Source of the DNA: Pachyseris speciosa | Taxonomy: Eukaryota; Cnidaria; Anthozoa; Scleractinia; Pachyseridae | NCBI GenBank assembly: GCA_016490735.1 | Contig: JAEMWC010001531.1 | Location: 1 to 64,000 of the forward strand | Length of the DNA stretch: 64,000 nt | Reading direction: 5' to 3' | Shown here: positions 54,981 to 64,000 of the stretch, one piece after another | Layout of the letters: each line of letters opens with the position of its first letter | Position numbering within the stretch: the stretch's first letter is position 1 | The notes under the pieces: generated by a model | What the model was told of the DNA's origin: nothing | Databases searched by the model: none | Seen by the model: only the letters and a program-made list of their open reading frames with translations | Translations under genes and position numbers: made by a program

Positions 54981-55757
54981 CTATTGGTGGTAACATGGTA
55001 ACGTGAAAAACATGAATAAATTAATTGAATGAAAAGCGCTCGTTGACACCGTGGGATTAAGAGTGCCAATTTGAAAGATCAGTTTTTGCTCGAGATTTTT
55101 ACGGCTTTCCGTGGTACCTTGATGTAGGGAAAGGCCGGAGATCGACATGTGTTGTTTGGAATGGTTAGGGAGATTAAAATGCCGAGCGACAGGTTTGGAT
55201 GCGTCTTTGTCATCTTTCTCAACATCACGAAGATGTTCTCGGAATCGGTCACCTAGTCGTCTTCCTGTTTCGCCGATGTATAACTTTTTGCATAATGTGC
55301 AGGTTATGCAATAGATAACATTTGCGGAGGTACACGTGAAACGATCAGTGATCTTAACAGATCGTTTAGGGCCCGATATTTTGTCAGTGTTTTGAATGAA
55401 AGGACAAGTTTTGCATCGCGAGCGCGCGCATTTAAAAGTGCCAGGTTGTTCAGTCGTTTTGAATGCGCTTTTAGCTAGAATATTACCTACATTTTTGTCG
55501 CGTTTGAATGAAATCAGTGGTGGTTCCGAAAAGATTCTAGCAGTTTCTGGATCATTTTGCAGTATCTTAAAGTTATTTAGAATGATGGCTTTAACTGGGT
55601 TATTATGCGGGTGAAATGTGAGGGTGAATGGAATTCTGTCATTCTTTTCCTTTTGTGACGTCTGTAGTGCTAACTGTTGATCAATCTGCTTAGCGCGGTG
55701 ATGGCCCGATTGAACTACAGAATCAGGATAGCCACGTTTCTCGAAAAAATGGCACAT
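54981..55757 (-). pseudogene. Penelope endonuclease region (minus copy)
   Basis: A 258-codon open frame covering the linker and GIY-YIG nuclease: Cys-rich RSRCKTCPFIQNTD, then NVIYCITCTLCKKLYIGETG, RRLGDRFREHLRDV with its catalytic arginine and histidine context, and ARHFNLPNHSKQHM. This is the longest surviving Penelope frame in the window and has no internal stop. The N-terminal RT is missing (upstream lies the inverted partner), so it cannot be autonomous. The last residues after IGTLNP differ between the two arms (one-base difference near 55052 and 56230). Confidence 0.85.
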
Positions 55758-55802
55758 TTCCTCTGATTTGTTGGAAAAATCAGAGTCATCCTGATTCTGT
55801 TT

Positions 55803-56262
55803 CTAGTTAAAAGCGCATTCAAAACGACTGAACAACCTGGCACTTTTAAATGCGCGCGCTCGCGATGCAAAACTTGTCCTTTCATTCAAAACACTGACAA
55901 AATATCGGGCCCTAAGCGATCTGTTAAGATCACTGATCGTTTCACGTGTACCTCCGCAAATGTTATCTATTGCATAACCTGCACATTATGCAAAAAGTTA
56001 TACATCGGCGAAACAGGAAGACGACTAGGTGACCGATTCCGAGAACATCTTCGTGATGTTGAGAAAGATGACAAAGACGCATCCAAACCTGTCGCTCGGC
56101 ATTTTAATCTCCCTAACCATTCCAAACAACACATGTCGATCTCCGGCCTTTCCCTACATCAAGGTACCACGGAAAGCCGTAAAAATCTCGAGCAAAAACT
56201 GATCTTTCAAATTGGCACTCTTAATCCCCACGGTGTCAACGAGCGCTTTTCATTCAATTAAT
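55803..56262 (+). pseudogene. Penelope endonuclease region (plus copy)
   Basis: The inverted partner encodes the same GIY-YIG segment on the plus strand (CITCTLCKKLYIGETGRR near 55975-56028, continuing to SRKNLEQKLIFQIGTLNP near 56175-56227). It begins later than the minus copy and lacks its first about 300 bp. Same family and near-identical sequence suggest that both arms were made in one event. Confidence 0.8.
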
Positions 56263-56357
56263 TTATTCATGTTTTTCACGTTACTATGTTACCACCAATA
56301 GCGTAGCTCCATTTCCTGTATATAAACCATACACAACCCACAATTCCTCGATTCGGT

Positions 56358-56385
56358 CCGACGAAGGGCTAACGCTCGAAACGTC
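56358..56385 (+). ncRNA. Hammerhead-like motif, core variant (plus copy)
   Basis: The mirror of the motif at 54896-54924: CCGACGA, GGGC/GCTC stem II, GAAAC, GTC, within stem I GATTCG/CGAATC. It carries the same U-to-C core change. Confidence 0.65.
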
Positions 56386-56399
56386 AGCTAATCGAATCC

Positions 56400-56430
<31 letters not shown>

Positions 56431-56462
56431 CGTTGATAAACCAAATTTTCGTGTTTCACTCC

Positions 56463-56503
<41 letters not shown>

Positions 56504-56600
56504 TTTTTTAGTTGTGTAATAATTGACTTTTTCTCAGAATAAGCCCCTTTTAAATGGCTTCGCTGTCATGTAAAACGATATAGTTGTTTTACTTTATTAC

Positions 56601-57460
56601 TTTTTTCAGTTTAATTGTTGCTGTCATTTAGGTAACTCCCTTTCTAATTACACAGTTTCGAACGAATCCGTGTAAAGTTTTGATAACGAAAAATCATCTT
56701 CCCACGGGATAAAAAATATCCTTCTAATATCGGCATGCTATATAATACGGTTTCGCTAATTATTGTCGCGCACTATACCTTTCCAAACTTTTTTCCCTCT
56801 TAGGATAATTTCTTATGCAACGTGATTTAATTCTGAACTAACTTTATCGTGATGAATCCCGAGTTAAACTGCAGGAGACTTTATCAAGAAAATTGTTTCA
56901 CAACAACAGACAATCTTCACCCGTTGCTATCTATGGATAAACTAATTTCCACATAAATATCCTGATCCTGCAGAGAGTTTACCTGACGATCAATTAATTG
57001 TTTCACTCTATTTGAACTGAATAATTCATTAAACAGACAGTATCGATTAACATAAACTGTTACTTATCTTTTCCTTTTGTTATCACAAAATGTTGTCCTT
57101 GCAGCGAATCTAATAACACGACTGTGAAAGACTTGCAATACTTGGTCTTTCAAATAGTTTATAAAGGGTGGGTTAGGTGGGAGCTTTCAATGTTACAGAA
57201 TGCTAGAATGCCACTTTTCTCCGATTTCGGTTGTTCTTGAATTAAATACAAGTCTTACATATGTGGCCCTGAGAATGAGAGAGATCACATAAACTATAAC
57301 GTGTAAAACAGGAACAACATCTTTTCATTCGAGTCTTGCCCAAACTGATCGGATGTTCTTAATAATAAGGACTGATTATACCTGAATAATGTGCGTTGTG
57401 ATGAAAATCAGGAACACAGAGTACACATCAAAAGTGAAAAAAAAAATGGAAAAAAATTTT
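56601..57460. other. Nothing recognised
   Basis: AT-rich DNA without exons, RNA genes or detectable repeat partners in this window. It lies upstream of the first recognised exon of the minus-strand gene, where a promoter or first exon could be but none is visible. Confidence 0.4.
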
Positions 57461-58450
57461 GCAATCTGTGTGTTACGACGACACGTTCCTGTTCAGATCA
57501 CGCAGTCAAATTCCACGCTTAACATCTGATCAACCGCACTCCAAAGGACATGAGCTTTACGACACTACACCACTCGAAAACATCAAATCAAATCTCACGG
57601 TAGATCCACTGCGTAAAAAGTTGAGTATTCAAGAATATTCTTGCTTCGAATACGTGTTCTTGACTCCTTAGAATCCTAGAGTATTCTATACGCACACCAC
57701 ACGTGACGTATTCTGGAATATTCGAATGGAATACACCCGATTACCCGTTGTCCAGAATCATTCGCAAGTGTTCTTTAAGCCATACGTTTTCTAATGTCAT
57801 GCGCCTATAGTGTGACAGCGAATCAATCCCTAAAAAGAACCCAGTAAGTCTGGCAACTGTGTGACATCGGGCTCGAAACGTTCAATATGTTTGCAGTAAT
57901 GGCAAACTCAATGAGAAAACTCTTCCAGTAGTCTATTCGGAAGGGTAAGGGACGTTCTTTACGTACATTTACTGGTCATTACGAAAGCTGTAACTGATGA
58001 CTGTGTATACGTTTAGTCGCCTTTACGCGCCTTTACAGAAACAAGAAGAACCATGTCGACCCTCTCGGCGAAACCGTTTCGGCTTTACGCGTCTTCAAGA
58101 AAGTATAAAGAATTAGTGAATTCAGCTGTGAATTACTCACTCTGACAGGACGAATTCAGGAACATTGGAATGGAAAACGTCAGAATGCGCTTAGTTCAAA
58201 ATCATTCACAAAACTTTCCCCTTAAAAGCATACTTTGTCTAATGTTGTGGTCCTAAAGTATGGCAAGGAATCAAATCCTAAAAAAAGTTTCAAAATCGTG
58301 TAACATCAAGAAACGCTTTAATAAATATTTGCAGTGATAGCAAAATCAATGGCACGAGAAAGCATGTATCGATTGTCTCAGAGCGCTATAAATAAAGTAC
58401 GGGAGTACTTTCGATGAGTAAATTTACAAAAAATAACGTCAAAAACTGAG
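57461..58450. repeat. Diverged tandem duplication, GAATATTC-rich
   Basis: The block 57765-57960 (CAGAATCATTCGCAAGTGTT onwards) is repeated in altered form at 58190-58400 (AAAATCATTCACAAAACTTT onwards), with the same order of TTTTCTAATGT, GGCAA, AATCAA and CCTAAAAA words. The left part has many GAATAC and GAATATTC palindromes, resembling the right end of the 12.8/21.0-kb repeat. Confidence 0.6.
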
Positions 58451-59043
58451 CTGCATTACTTGAGCTGTAGGCATTCCTTCCTTACCATTCAACTTCGTTC
58501 GTGTAAAGGAGCTCAGTCCTTTACGTAAGCAAACGGGGCATCACGTCAACTTTCTAGTGATAAAGATTCTGATGAAAATTAACCCTCTCATTCTCAAGAG
58601 CAACTCTAAACAACTCTCACGTTTCATTTGGTGAAATAGTGAAGAACATAAGCATTGTTGAAAACCACAAGCACTACCCTGAAAATGAAGCTGAAAATGA
58701 AACCACAAACTTAACCACATCGCATGACTTAAAGTCAATGGCTGTGGGAATGAGAGAGTTATCACTCACCAGTTCAGTATCTTTCTATAACAGGTGGTAA
58801 TTAGTATTTGTCAGAGTAATCGATGAAATGTAGTTGTGAATTCTTGACCCACAAAAAGATGGTAAAAACTGAACAATTTGAATTTAATTCGAATTTGGGC
58901 CGACCCAAATTAACAAAATTACGCCTGTTGATTCAGAAGTCGAACTTAATTTGTCGTTTCACAAGCGTTCTTCATACAGTTCCAGTTCAGTAATGAGTAC
59001 AACTGTTTACACATACAATATAAAAATTTACGCATTAAGTTCG

Positions 59044-59183
59044 GCACATGAAAAGTTTGGCGTCTAAATCAAAGCCGTTCTGGATCCAAAGTCGAAATTC
59101 CCGCCTCCTCCAGGCGAAAAGAACGGTTGAGCCGTTAAAATAGCCCTTCTTAATTGATTCAGACGCCGAACTTTTCATGTACT
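59044..59183. repeat. Foldback MITE
   Basis: GCACATGAAAAGTTTGGCGT at the left and ACGCCGAACTTTTCATGTAC at the right form inverted ends of about 27 bp around about 85 bp. Confidence 0.75.
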
Positions 59184-59238
59184 TGATTGAATGCATTAGG
59201 TTCAGTTCATCAAAAGTACGGCGTCACTGTCATTTAGG

Positions 59239-59556
59239 GAGCTTAAGCAACGAAGACGGCTGACGGCAACGAGAAGCCACTAAAAAATAGGCTTAGTGAG
59301 CAAGAACAATTCCTCTGCACGATCTTTTTGCATTTTGGTACATTTCTTTGCCGTCCTCAGCAAAACAATAAATGTGAAATGACCCAAGTTTTATCTTTTC
59401 TTGAGAACGTGATCGAATGGCGGCAAATTTTTCTTTCTATTTTCTTACTTTGACGTCATTCATAGTAACTTAATTAGTTCCTGGACATGTCGCCAGCAGC
59501 AAAGTTATATTTGAAATGACGTTTTCGTTGTCGTCGCCGTCGTTGCTAACGACATT
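59239..59556. repeat. MITE with AGCAACGACGGC ends
   Basis: GGAGCTTAAGCAACGAAGAC at the left and CGTTTTCGTTGTCGTCGCCG plus TCGTTGC at the right are imperfect inverted ends. The interior of about 250 bp is noncoding. A partial relative may lie at 43227-43400. Confidence 0.6.
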
Positions 59557-60137
59557 CCATTGAGCATACAAACAAAAAGTTTCCGAGTTTAGGCCGTATA
59601 TATAGACATTTTATCGTTTGTTCTATCTGTAAAGACGTCTGGAAGACGATTGTCAAATTGAAAGTTATGATTTCGTCACTGTCGACGTTTAACTCGGCAG
59701 TGATGTGAGTTAATTTGTAAAACTGAAAGTTTCAAGTTTCATACAGCAAAACTTCAGATATAACGTGACGTGGACATTAAATGACAGTTATATTTTTAAA
59801 GGTAGCTGTTAATACATGTTATTTAAACCCTCTGTCAAATAAAGTTTTGTTGGATCAATTTTACGGTGGCTAGCCTTTTTGCTTAACTTCAAACAAACCG
59901 TTTTGGCCCTTCTACCTTCGCATGAAAAAAAGAAAATTACGGGTAAATTGACGTTTCCCAAAAAGGGATCCCCTCTATACTCGGGAATAGCTCAAAGTTC
60001 AGAGCCAAATGCTAAAATACCAAAGGATATGCGTGTGTATGTGTTGAATGAACACGCCATTAACACATATTTAAGAACACCGTGTTCAAAGCGAATGCGA
60101 GGCACTCGATCAGGATCAGACTTAGCATATTCTTGAA

Positions 60138-60623
60138 CACGAGGATTGTTCAAAGATGTTCAGGCCCGAATACCCCAGGCTACCACTACAATACGCAAAA
60201 TCATGGCGTCATTCGTCTGTAAACGTCCCGAATACAACCTGTATGACATGCTGTACGCGTTGGTATCCACGCATGTCAACGTCCAGAATCCCGTTCGTCA
60301 GCATTGCCGTGTTCGCATCGTATGCTGGTTCGAATACTCCGAGGTATTCTGACATGTTCAAACATCTAACGATCATCAAACCTCAAATAGTACCTACATT
60401 AATATTTTTAGGCCTGAATTTGGGCGTATGAATTTCGAATGCTTCGACGTATGCAAAAATATTCTAATCGAATACGGAAAAACAGGCCGGATTCTAATCG
60501 GATATTCCAGGCATACGTCGCGTCACGCGTCCTCGAATACCTTGGAATACTATCGTATACTCCGGATGTATCGATCCGTATTCGGGTACATTCGGGCCCG
60601 AATATCGGCCTTTTTGCGCAGTG
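60138..60623 (+). repeat. Diverged right end of the large repeat (copy 3)
   Basis: The right end reads GGGCCCGAATATCGGCCTTT and TTGCGCAGTG, parallel to 12880-12909 and 21039-21068; GGCCGGATTCTAATCGGATA matches 12781-12800. GAATAC/GTATTC words are dense throughout. The overlapping short open frames here follow from this low-complexity composition and are not called as genes. Confidence 0.7.
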
Positions 60624-60786
60624 TTCTCACGATGTAAACATCGTTCTTTCCAACAAGAAACCTCTGTCTTCATAAAGATTTGCAAGAGAGCTCGAAAAAG
60701 ACAAGCCAAAGAGCTGGAAGTTAACTTTTTCTAACTTTTTCTACTACAACGACTCCATTGACATTTAAGATTATGCTCGATATCAG

Positions 60787-61124
60787 CTTTTATACCATGC
60801 CATAGAAAATACAGCCAATCAGAACGCAAGAAAGCCGTTGTATATTTGTCAGTATTCCAACGAACCTTCCCATCGATCAGTGCAATTCAACGGTATCACA
60901 CCCAACCTTCCCATCGTGCGTTGTGATTGTTTTTAGCGCTTGTAAATTAGTATGAATTCTTCAACCGTTCGACTATAATAACTTTATTTTTGGTCATGAA
61001 TCATATTTAATAAAAATTTTGAAAAAGGTTTAAAAACGCTGTCAAGAGGGTGGACAGTAGGCGTATCTAGCATTGATTATGCTGGTTTTGCTGGCCACTG
61101 TATTTTCTATGGCATGGTATAAAA
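60787..61124. mobile_element. MITE with 27-bp inverted ends
   Basis: TTTTATACCATGCCATAGAA at the left is exactly inverted at the right end (TTCTATGGCATGGTATAAAA), extending to about 27 bp with ATACAG/CTGTAT. About 338 bp in total, noncoding, AT-rich interior. Flanking target duplication not certain. Confidence 0.8.
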
Positions 61125-62485
61125 TAGTTTAAAAAGGCTCGTGTGTATAGCAAGAAAATACGAGTGACTCGTGGGATATTCCACGGTATATCACTCGAAA
61201 TTTTTTAATGCGGGGTTTTCGTTTGTCTTATTTTTAGGCACTGTCTTGCGCTATCTCTGTTAGGCGTACAGCACGCTGTGTTATCAACTGTAACGTTGAA
61301 TTTTGTTAGTTAGCTCTTGTTTTGTCTAAGTCATTCCTTTAAAAGTACATGTCCCTTCACATTTACAGCCGAATATAACCTGGGTTGAATCAGAAAACCT
61401 AAAAGCTCAATTATTCTTTTAACAGGCCGCATATAATGACGCTAGTGCTCCCCCCCCCCCAAAAGGGAAGTGACGAAAGGACACGTCAATATCACGTCAA
61501 TAAAAATAAACATCAAGGATAAGGACAAGCAAAGGACAAGTCAGGGAACTTCTGAACATCTCAAGTGTTTGTAGGTTAGTTTACTTAGATTTTAAACACG
61601 CCGGCAAAGGGGCGCACAAGGAAAAGAACTTCGCTTCTGAAAAAATGAAATATTTTCCTGCAAATAGAGTTTTTATGTCTATGCCTGACTGTTTGCTGTT
61701 TAATGGTTTGTGCGAAGCTGGGGACCGTTGGGAGAACTTGATCACATGAACCATGTGCTCGTCATTCGTCTCAATTCAGCTCCGGGTCAAGACGTGTTTT
61801 TGTCTCTACGTGGCAAGTTCAATTATTTCATTAATTTTAATTTCCTCTATTAGTCAGTGTTGAGGCTCGCGCTCAACACCAGGTAAAGGTCAGCAGTTTC
61901 CTCGCGCCTACATACGGGCAATCTCTCAACGCACATAAAAAACAACACACGTTTTTCTCACGATCCTGTGCTTTGTTAGCGTATTTTTGGAGCCTTTTCC
62001 TCCTGTTTTGTCCGTCTTGGACTTTTTACCAACCGTCGATACTCGGTTAGCGGTGTTGTCAAATATTGCTGGTTATTCGTGCCTTTATAGCTATGTTGTT
62101 GTTATTTTTGGTCTTTCTACCGCTAATTTTAATTATTTGCAGAATAAAACGGAGTTTTCAGGAGATACATCGAGCCTCCTCGGTTTTTGCCCGTAAACCT
62201 CGTCACATTCTTATCGATCTCTTGGGATAAGCCTCGCCTGGGGCGCCTATTCATGGTTTTATTCGAGTAATTGTTCGTCGCCTCGATAACAATTACTACG
62301 TTGTTCACAGAGCATCACAGCACAGGTACAACGGAAGCACGTGCTCTCGTCGGATAACATTTCTACCTCATGAGCGACAGCCTCCGTTGAAAACACCACA
62401 GTTGTTCAGAAAATCGCTCAATTACCACCCGTTTTACCTTTGCTAGTTCACAGTCTGGCAAAATAAACATTTCTTCGTTTATGAC
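61125..62485 (+). other. Probable 5' LTR and leader of BEL/Pao
   Basis: No exon. A 5' LTR is expected upstream of the gag at 62486; TGTTGAGGCTCGCGCTCAACA at 61858-61878 is a possible LTR start, but the second LTR lies outside the window so the limits cannot be proved. Confidence 0.35.
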
Positions 62486-64000
62486 ATGACAGACCGAGAA
62501 GTTGACAAGCGAGAATCGCGACCATTTACACTGTTAAACCCCGAAGATGTCAGACGTGAAAGGGTTTTATCCTTGAAGCGTTCCCGTTCGGGTGACCTGA
62601 GTTTGCTCACCGAAGCTCGGAAAGAAGTTGAAGCACTCTTGCGTTACAAAACCCCACCGTGCGTTACATTAGTGAGGGACACGTTCCACCGATACAAGAC
62701 TCAGTGGAAGAACTTCGTCTTACAACACAACAAACTTATGGAACTTATTGACGTAGAAGAACAGGGCCAGATTTCCGAGCAGTTAAACACCTTAGCCCAA
62801 CAAATGATAGATCTCGCTGCCTCTGTGAAGGAGTTTATTTGCGACGCTGCGACTGAGTTAAACGAGCGTGTCATGCACGATTTGCAAAATATGACAAAGC
62901 CCAGCCGCCGTAGATCTGTGGGGTCACGTAGTCGCCGCTCTTCGAACAGTTTTTCTAGTTCAAAATTACAAACTCTTAGGTTGGAGGCGGAAAAGGCTCG
63001 GTTGGCTCTCGTTTTCGCAGAACAAAAACAACAGCGTAAAATTGAAGCCGAAATGAAGATATTAGAGCTGGAAAGAAAGCAACGGGAACTTATGAGGAGG
63101 CAAGAAGTCGAGGAAGAACAACTGTAAGACACCATCAGGCTGGAATCTCTCAAAACTGAGGCTGACAATAAGCTCGCTGAAGCAAGGAAAATGGCTGCCA
63201 TTATGGAACTAGAGGCCAAAATTGCTCAAGACATGGATTCCGAATTATCACACAACGGGACGACATCCATGGACTTAACGGATGTTAGTCACGCACTGCC
63301 TTCACCCGGCATTACTTTTGATCCGCCTCTGACTGCCACTACTCCGGTGTTGTCGTCGCCTTCAAAGGCAAATATTGCCCCTGGTGTTAGTGCCTCTTCG
63401 ACAGTGACCAGCTTGGAACCACCTGTAATGAGCAGCGTTTCCCCTCAGACGTCACATTATGCAGCTCCACCCTTAAAGCCAAGTTTGTCAACACCAGCCT
63501 TCGCAAGAATGACACTCACCTCTGCACATCATCCCAAGATTGGTGCTTCATCGTCAGCGACTACCAGTGGTCCACAACTACCTGTAAACAGCCTCTCTCC
63601 GTTAGCCTCACCATATTCACCTCCACCAGTAAAGACAAGTTCATCAGTGCCAGCCTGCACCAAAGCAACAGTCACCTCTGTACACCCCCCTGGAACTAGC
63701 ATTCTGCCTTTGGCCACAGAAAGAAACCCAAACTCACTGATAGTGAACAGCCTTCCTCCTTGGACACTGCCCTACCTGCTCCGTCTGTAAACCCAAGCTT
63801 GAACATATCACCGATCTCTCCTGCTCGTGATGAAGTCCTTACCATGGTTGCCTCAGCTATGAAAGACATTTCGATGACGCAGCAAAGGCTTGCCTACAAC
63901 CGAACTCTCCCACCCATCCAGTTCCAAAGGTTTAGTGGTACACCAGCGGAGTTCCCTTTGTTCAAGCAACGTTTTAACCGTATTGTGATGTCACGAGAAG
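62486..64000 (+). pseudogene. BEL/Pao gag, runs off the right edge
   Basis: Starts at the ATG at 62486 (MTDREVDKRESRPFTLLNPE). An N-terminal helical domain (VRDTFHRYKTQWKNFVLQHN) precedes a Ser/Arg-rich linker (SRRRSVGSRSRRSSNSFSSS) and a long coiled coil (LEAEKARLALVFAEQKQQ; ELERKQRELMRRQEVEEEQ). An in-frame TAA at 63125-63127 interrupts it, and the same frame goes on through a Pro/Ser/Thr-rich region to 63790. A shift near 63750 then leads to the conserved gag core (PPIQFQRFSGTPAEFPLFKQ) at the window edge. It is a different subfamily from the 8.2-kb gag. Protease, RT and integrase would lie to the right. Confidence 0.85.

Larger units (their letters stand above)
54830..56507. mobile_element. 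Penelope-like element, head-to-head pair with 13-bp TSD
   Basis: Two copies of a Penelope 3' part face each other at about 55801: a longer minus-strand copy (55800 to 54830) and a plus-strand copy (55803 to 56507). They share over 650 bp at very high identity. The direct repeat TTAGTTGTGTAAT at 54817-54829 and 56508-56520 is a perfect target-site duplication, so the inverted pair inserted as one unit. Hammerhead-like motifs lie near both outer ends. Confidence 0.9.
53747..56600. repeat. Dispersed repeat, copy B, with SINE and Penelope inserts
   Basis: It aligns with copy A (16270-17655). Copy B has about 95 bp at 53926-54022 that copy A lacks, carries the type 1 SINE inverted at 54645-54804, and is split by the Penelope pair at 54830-56507. 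Sequence after the insert (AATTGACTTTTTCTCAGAAT, AAATGGCTTCGCTGTCATGT) resumes the alignment with 17600-17650. Confidence 0.8.

Noticed and set aside
59879..60709. Cluster of overlapping small genes near 60 kb
   Set aside because: The frames overlap on both strands in GAATAC-rich repeat DNA and show no domain.

Overview
This window looks like eukaryotic, most probably anthozoan cnidarian (coral or sea-anemone-like), genomic DNA. It has GT-AG introns, phase 1-1 fibronectin type III (FN3) exons, tRNA-derived SINEs, Penelope-like elements with GIY-YIG endonuclease, BEL/Pao, DIRS-type, L1-like and CR1/L2-like retroelements, and many foldback MITEs. The taxon is an inference from this repeat mixture; no species-diagnostic gene was seen.

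The only convincing host coding sequence is on the minus strand, scattered over about 49 kb (53.7 kb down to 4.4 kb). In transcript order it shows a pentraxin/laminin-G-like domain (exons at 53495-53714, 52792-53133, 52301-52370), a possible small exon (44961-45095), a fibrinogen-C-like domain (44160-44348 and 43418-43740), and nine FN3 exons (38.0, 27.8, 26.3, 25.5, 24.4, 22.7, 6.7, 5.2 and 4.4 kb). Seven FN3 exons are intact and all are phase 1 to phase 1. Two FN3 exons are each one base short, one pentraxin exon has one extra A in an A run, and the fibrinogen domain stops early. It may be one large extracellular or cell-surface protein gene running off the left edge, two neighbouring genes, or a decaying locus. 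No signal peptide, transmembrane segment or promoter was found.

Everything else recognisable is mobile or repetitive DNA lying in the introns. From left to right: a LINE 3' end (0.2-0.95 kb); a foldback element (4.0 kb); a SINE (6.5 kb); a BEL/Pao gag remnant joined to a GATC-rich minisatellite (7.8-10.6 kb); a large repeat present twice (11.5-12.9 and 19.7-21.1 kb) with a diverged third end at 60.1-60.6 kb; nested foldbacks (14.1-15.5 kb); a repeat interrupted by a LINE (16.3-17.7 kb); a head-to-head Penelope pair with a strong hammerhead ribozyme candidate (17.7-18.7 kb); a MITE (21.2-22.1 kb); a 40/26-bp minisatellite (22.3-22.6 kb); Penelope ends inside a CAGT microsatellite (23.2-24.1 kb); a second SINE type (26.7 kb); a CR1/L2-like LINE that has lost its catalytic motif (28.9-31.1 kb); a nearly full-length L1-like element (31.8-37.0 kb, minus); a DIRS-type tyrosine-recombinase retroelement (38.9-42.8 kb, minus); a decayed BEL/Pao (46.6-48.8 kb, minus); MITEs; a second copy of the 16-kb repeat carrying a SINE and a second Penelope pair with a 13-bp target duplication (53.7-56.6 kb); and the 5' part of another BEL/Pao (62.5 kb to the right edge).

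Most coding lesions in otherwise well-preserved reading frames are single-base homopolymer changes or short tandem duplications. That pattern fits either recent decay or uncorrected assembly indels, so pseudogene calls here are provisional.
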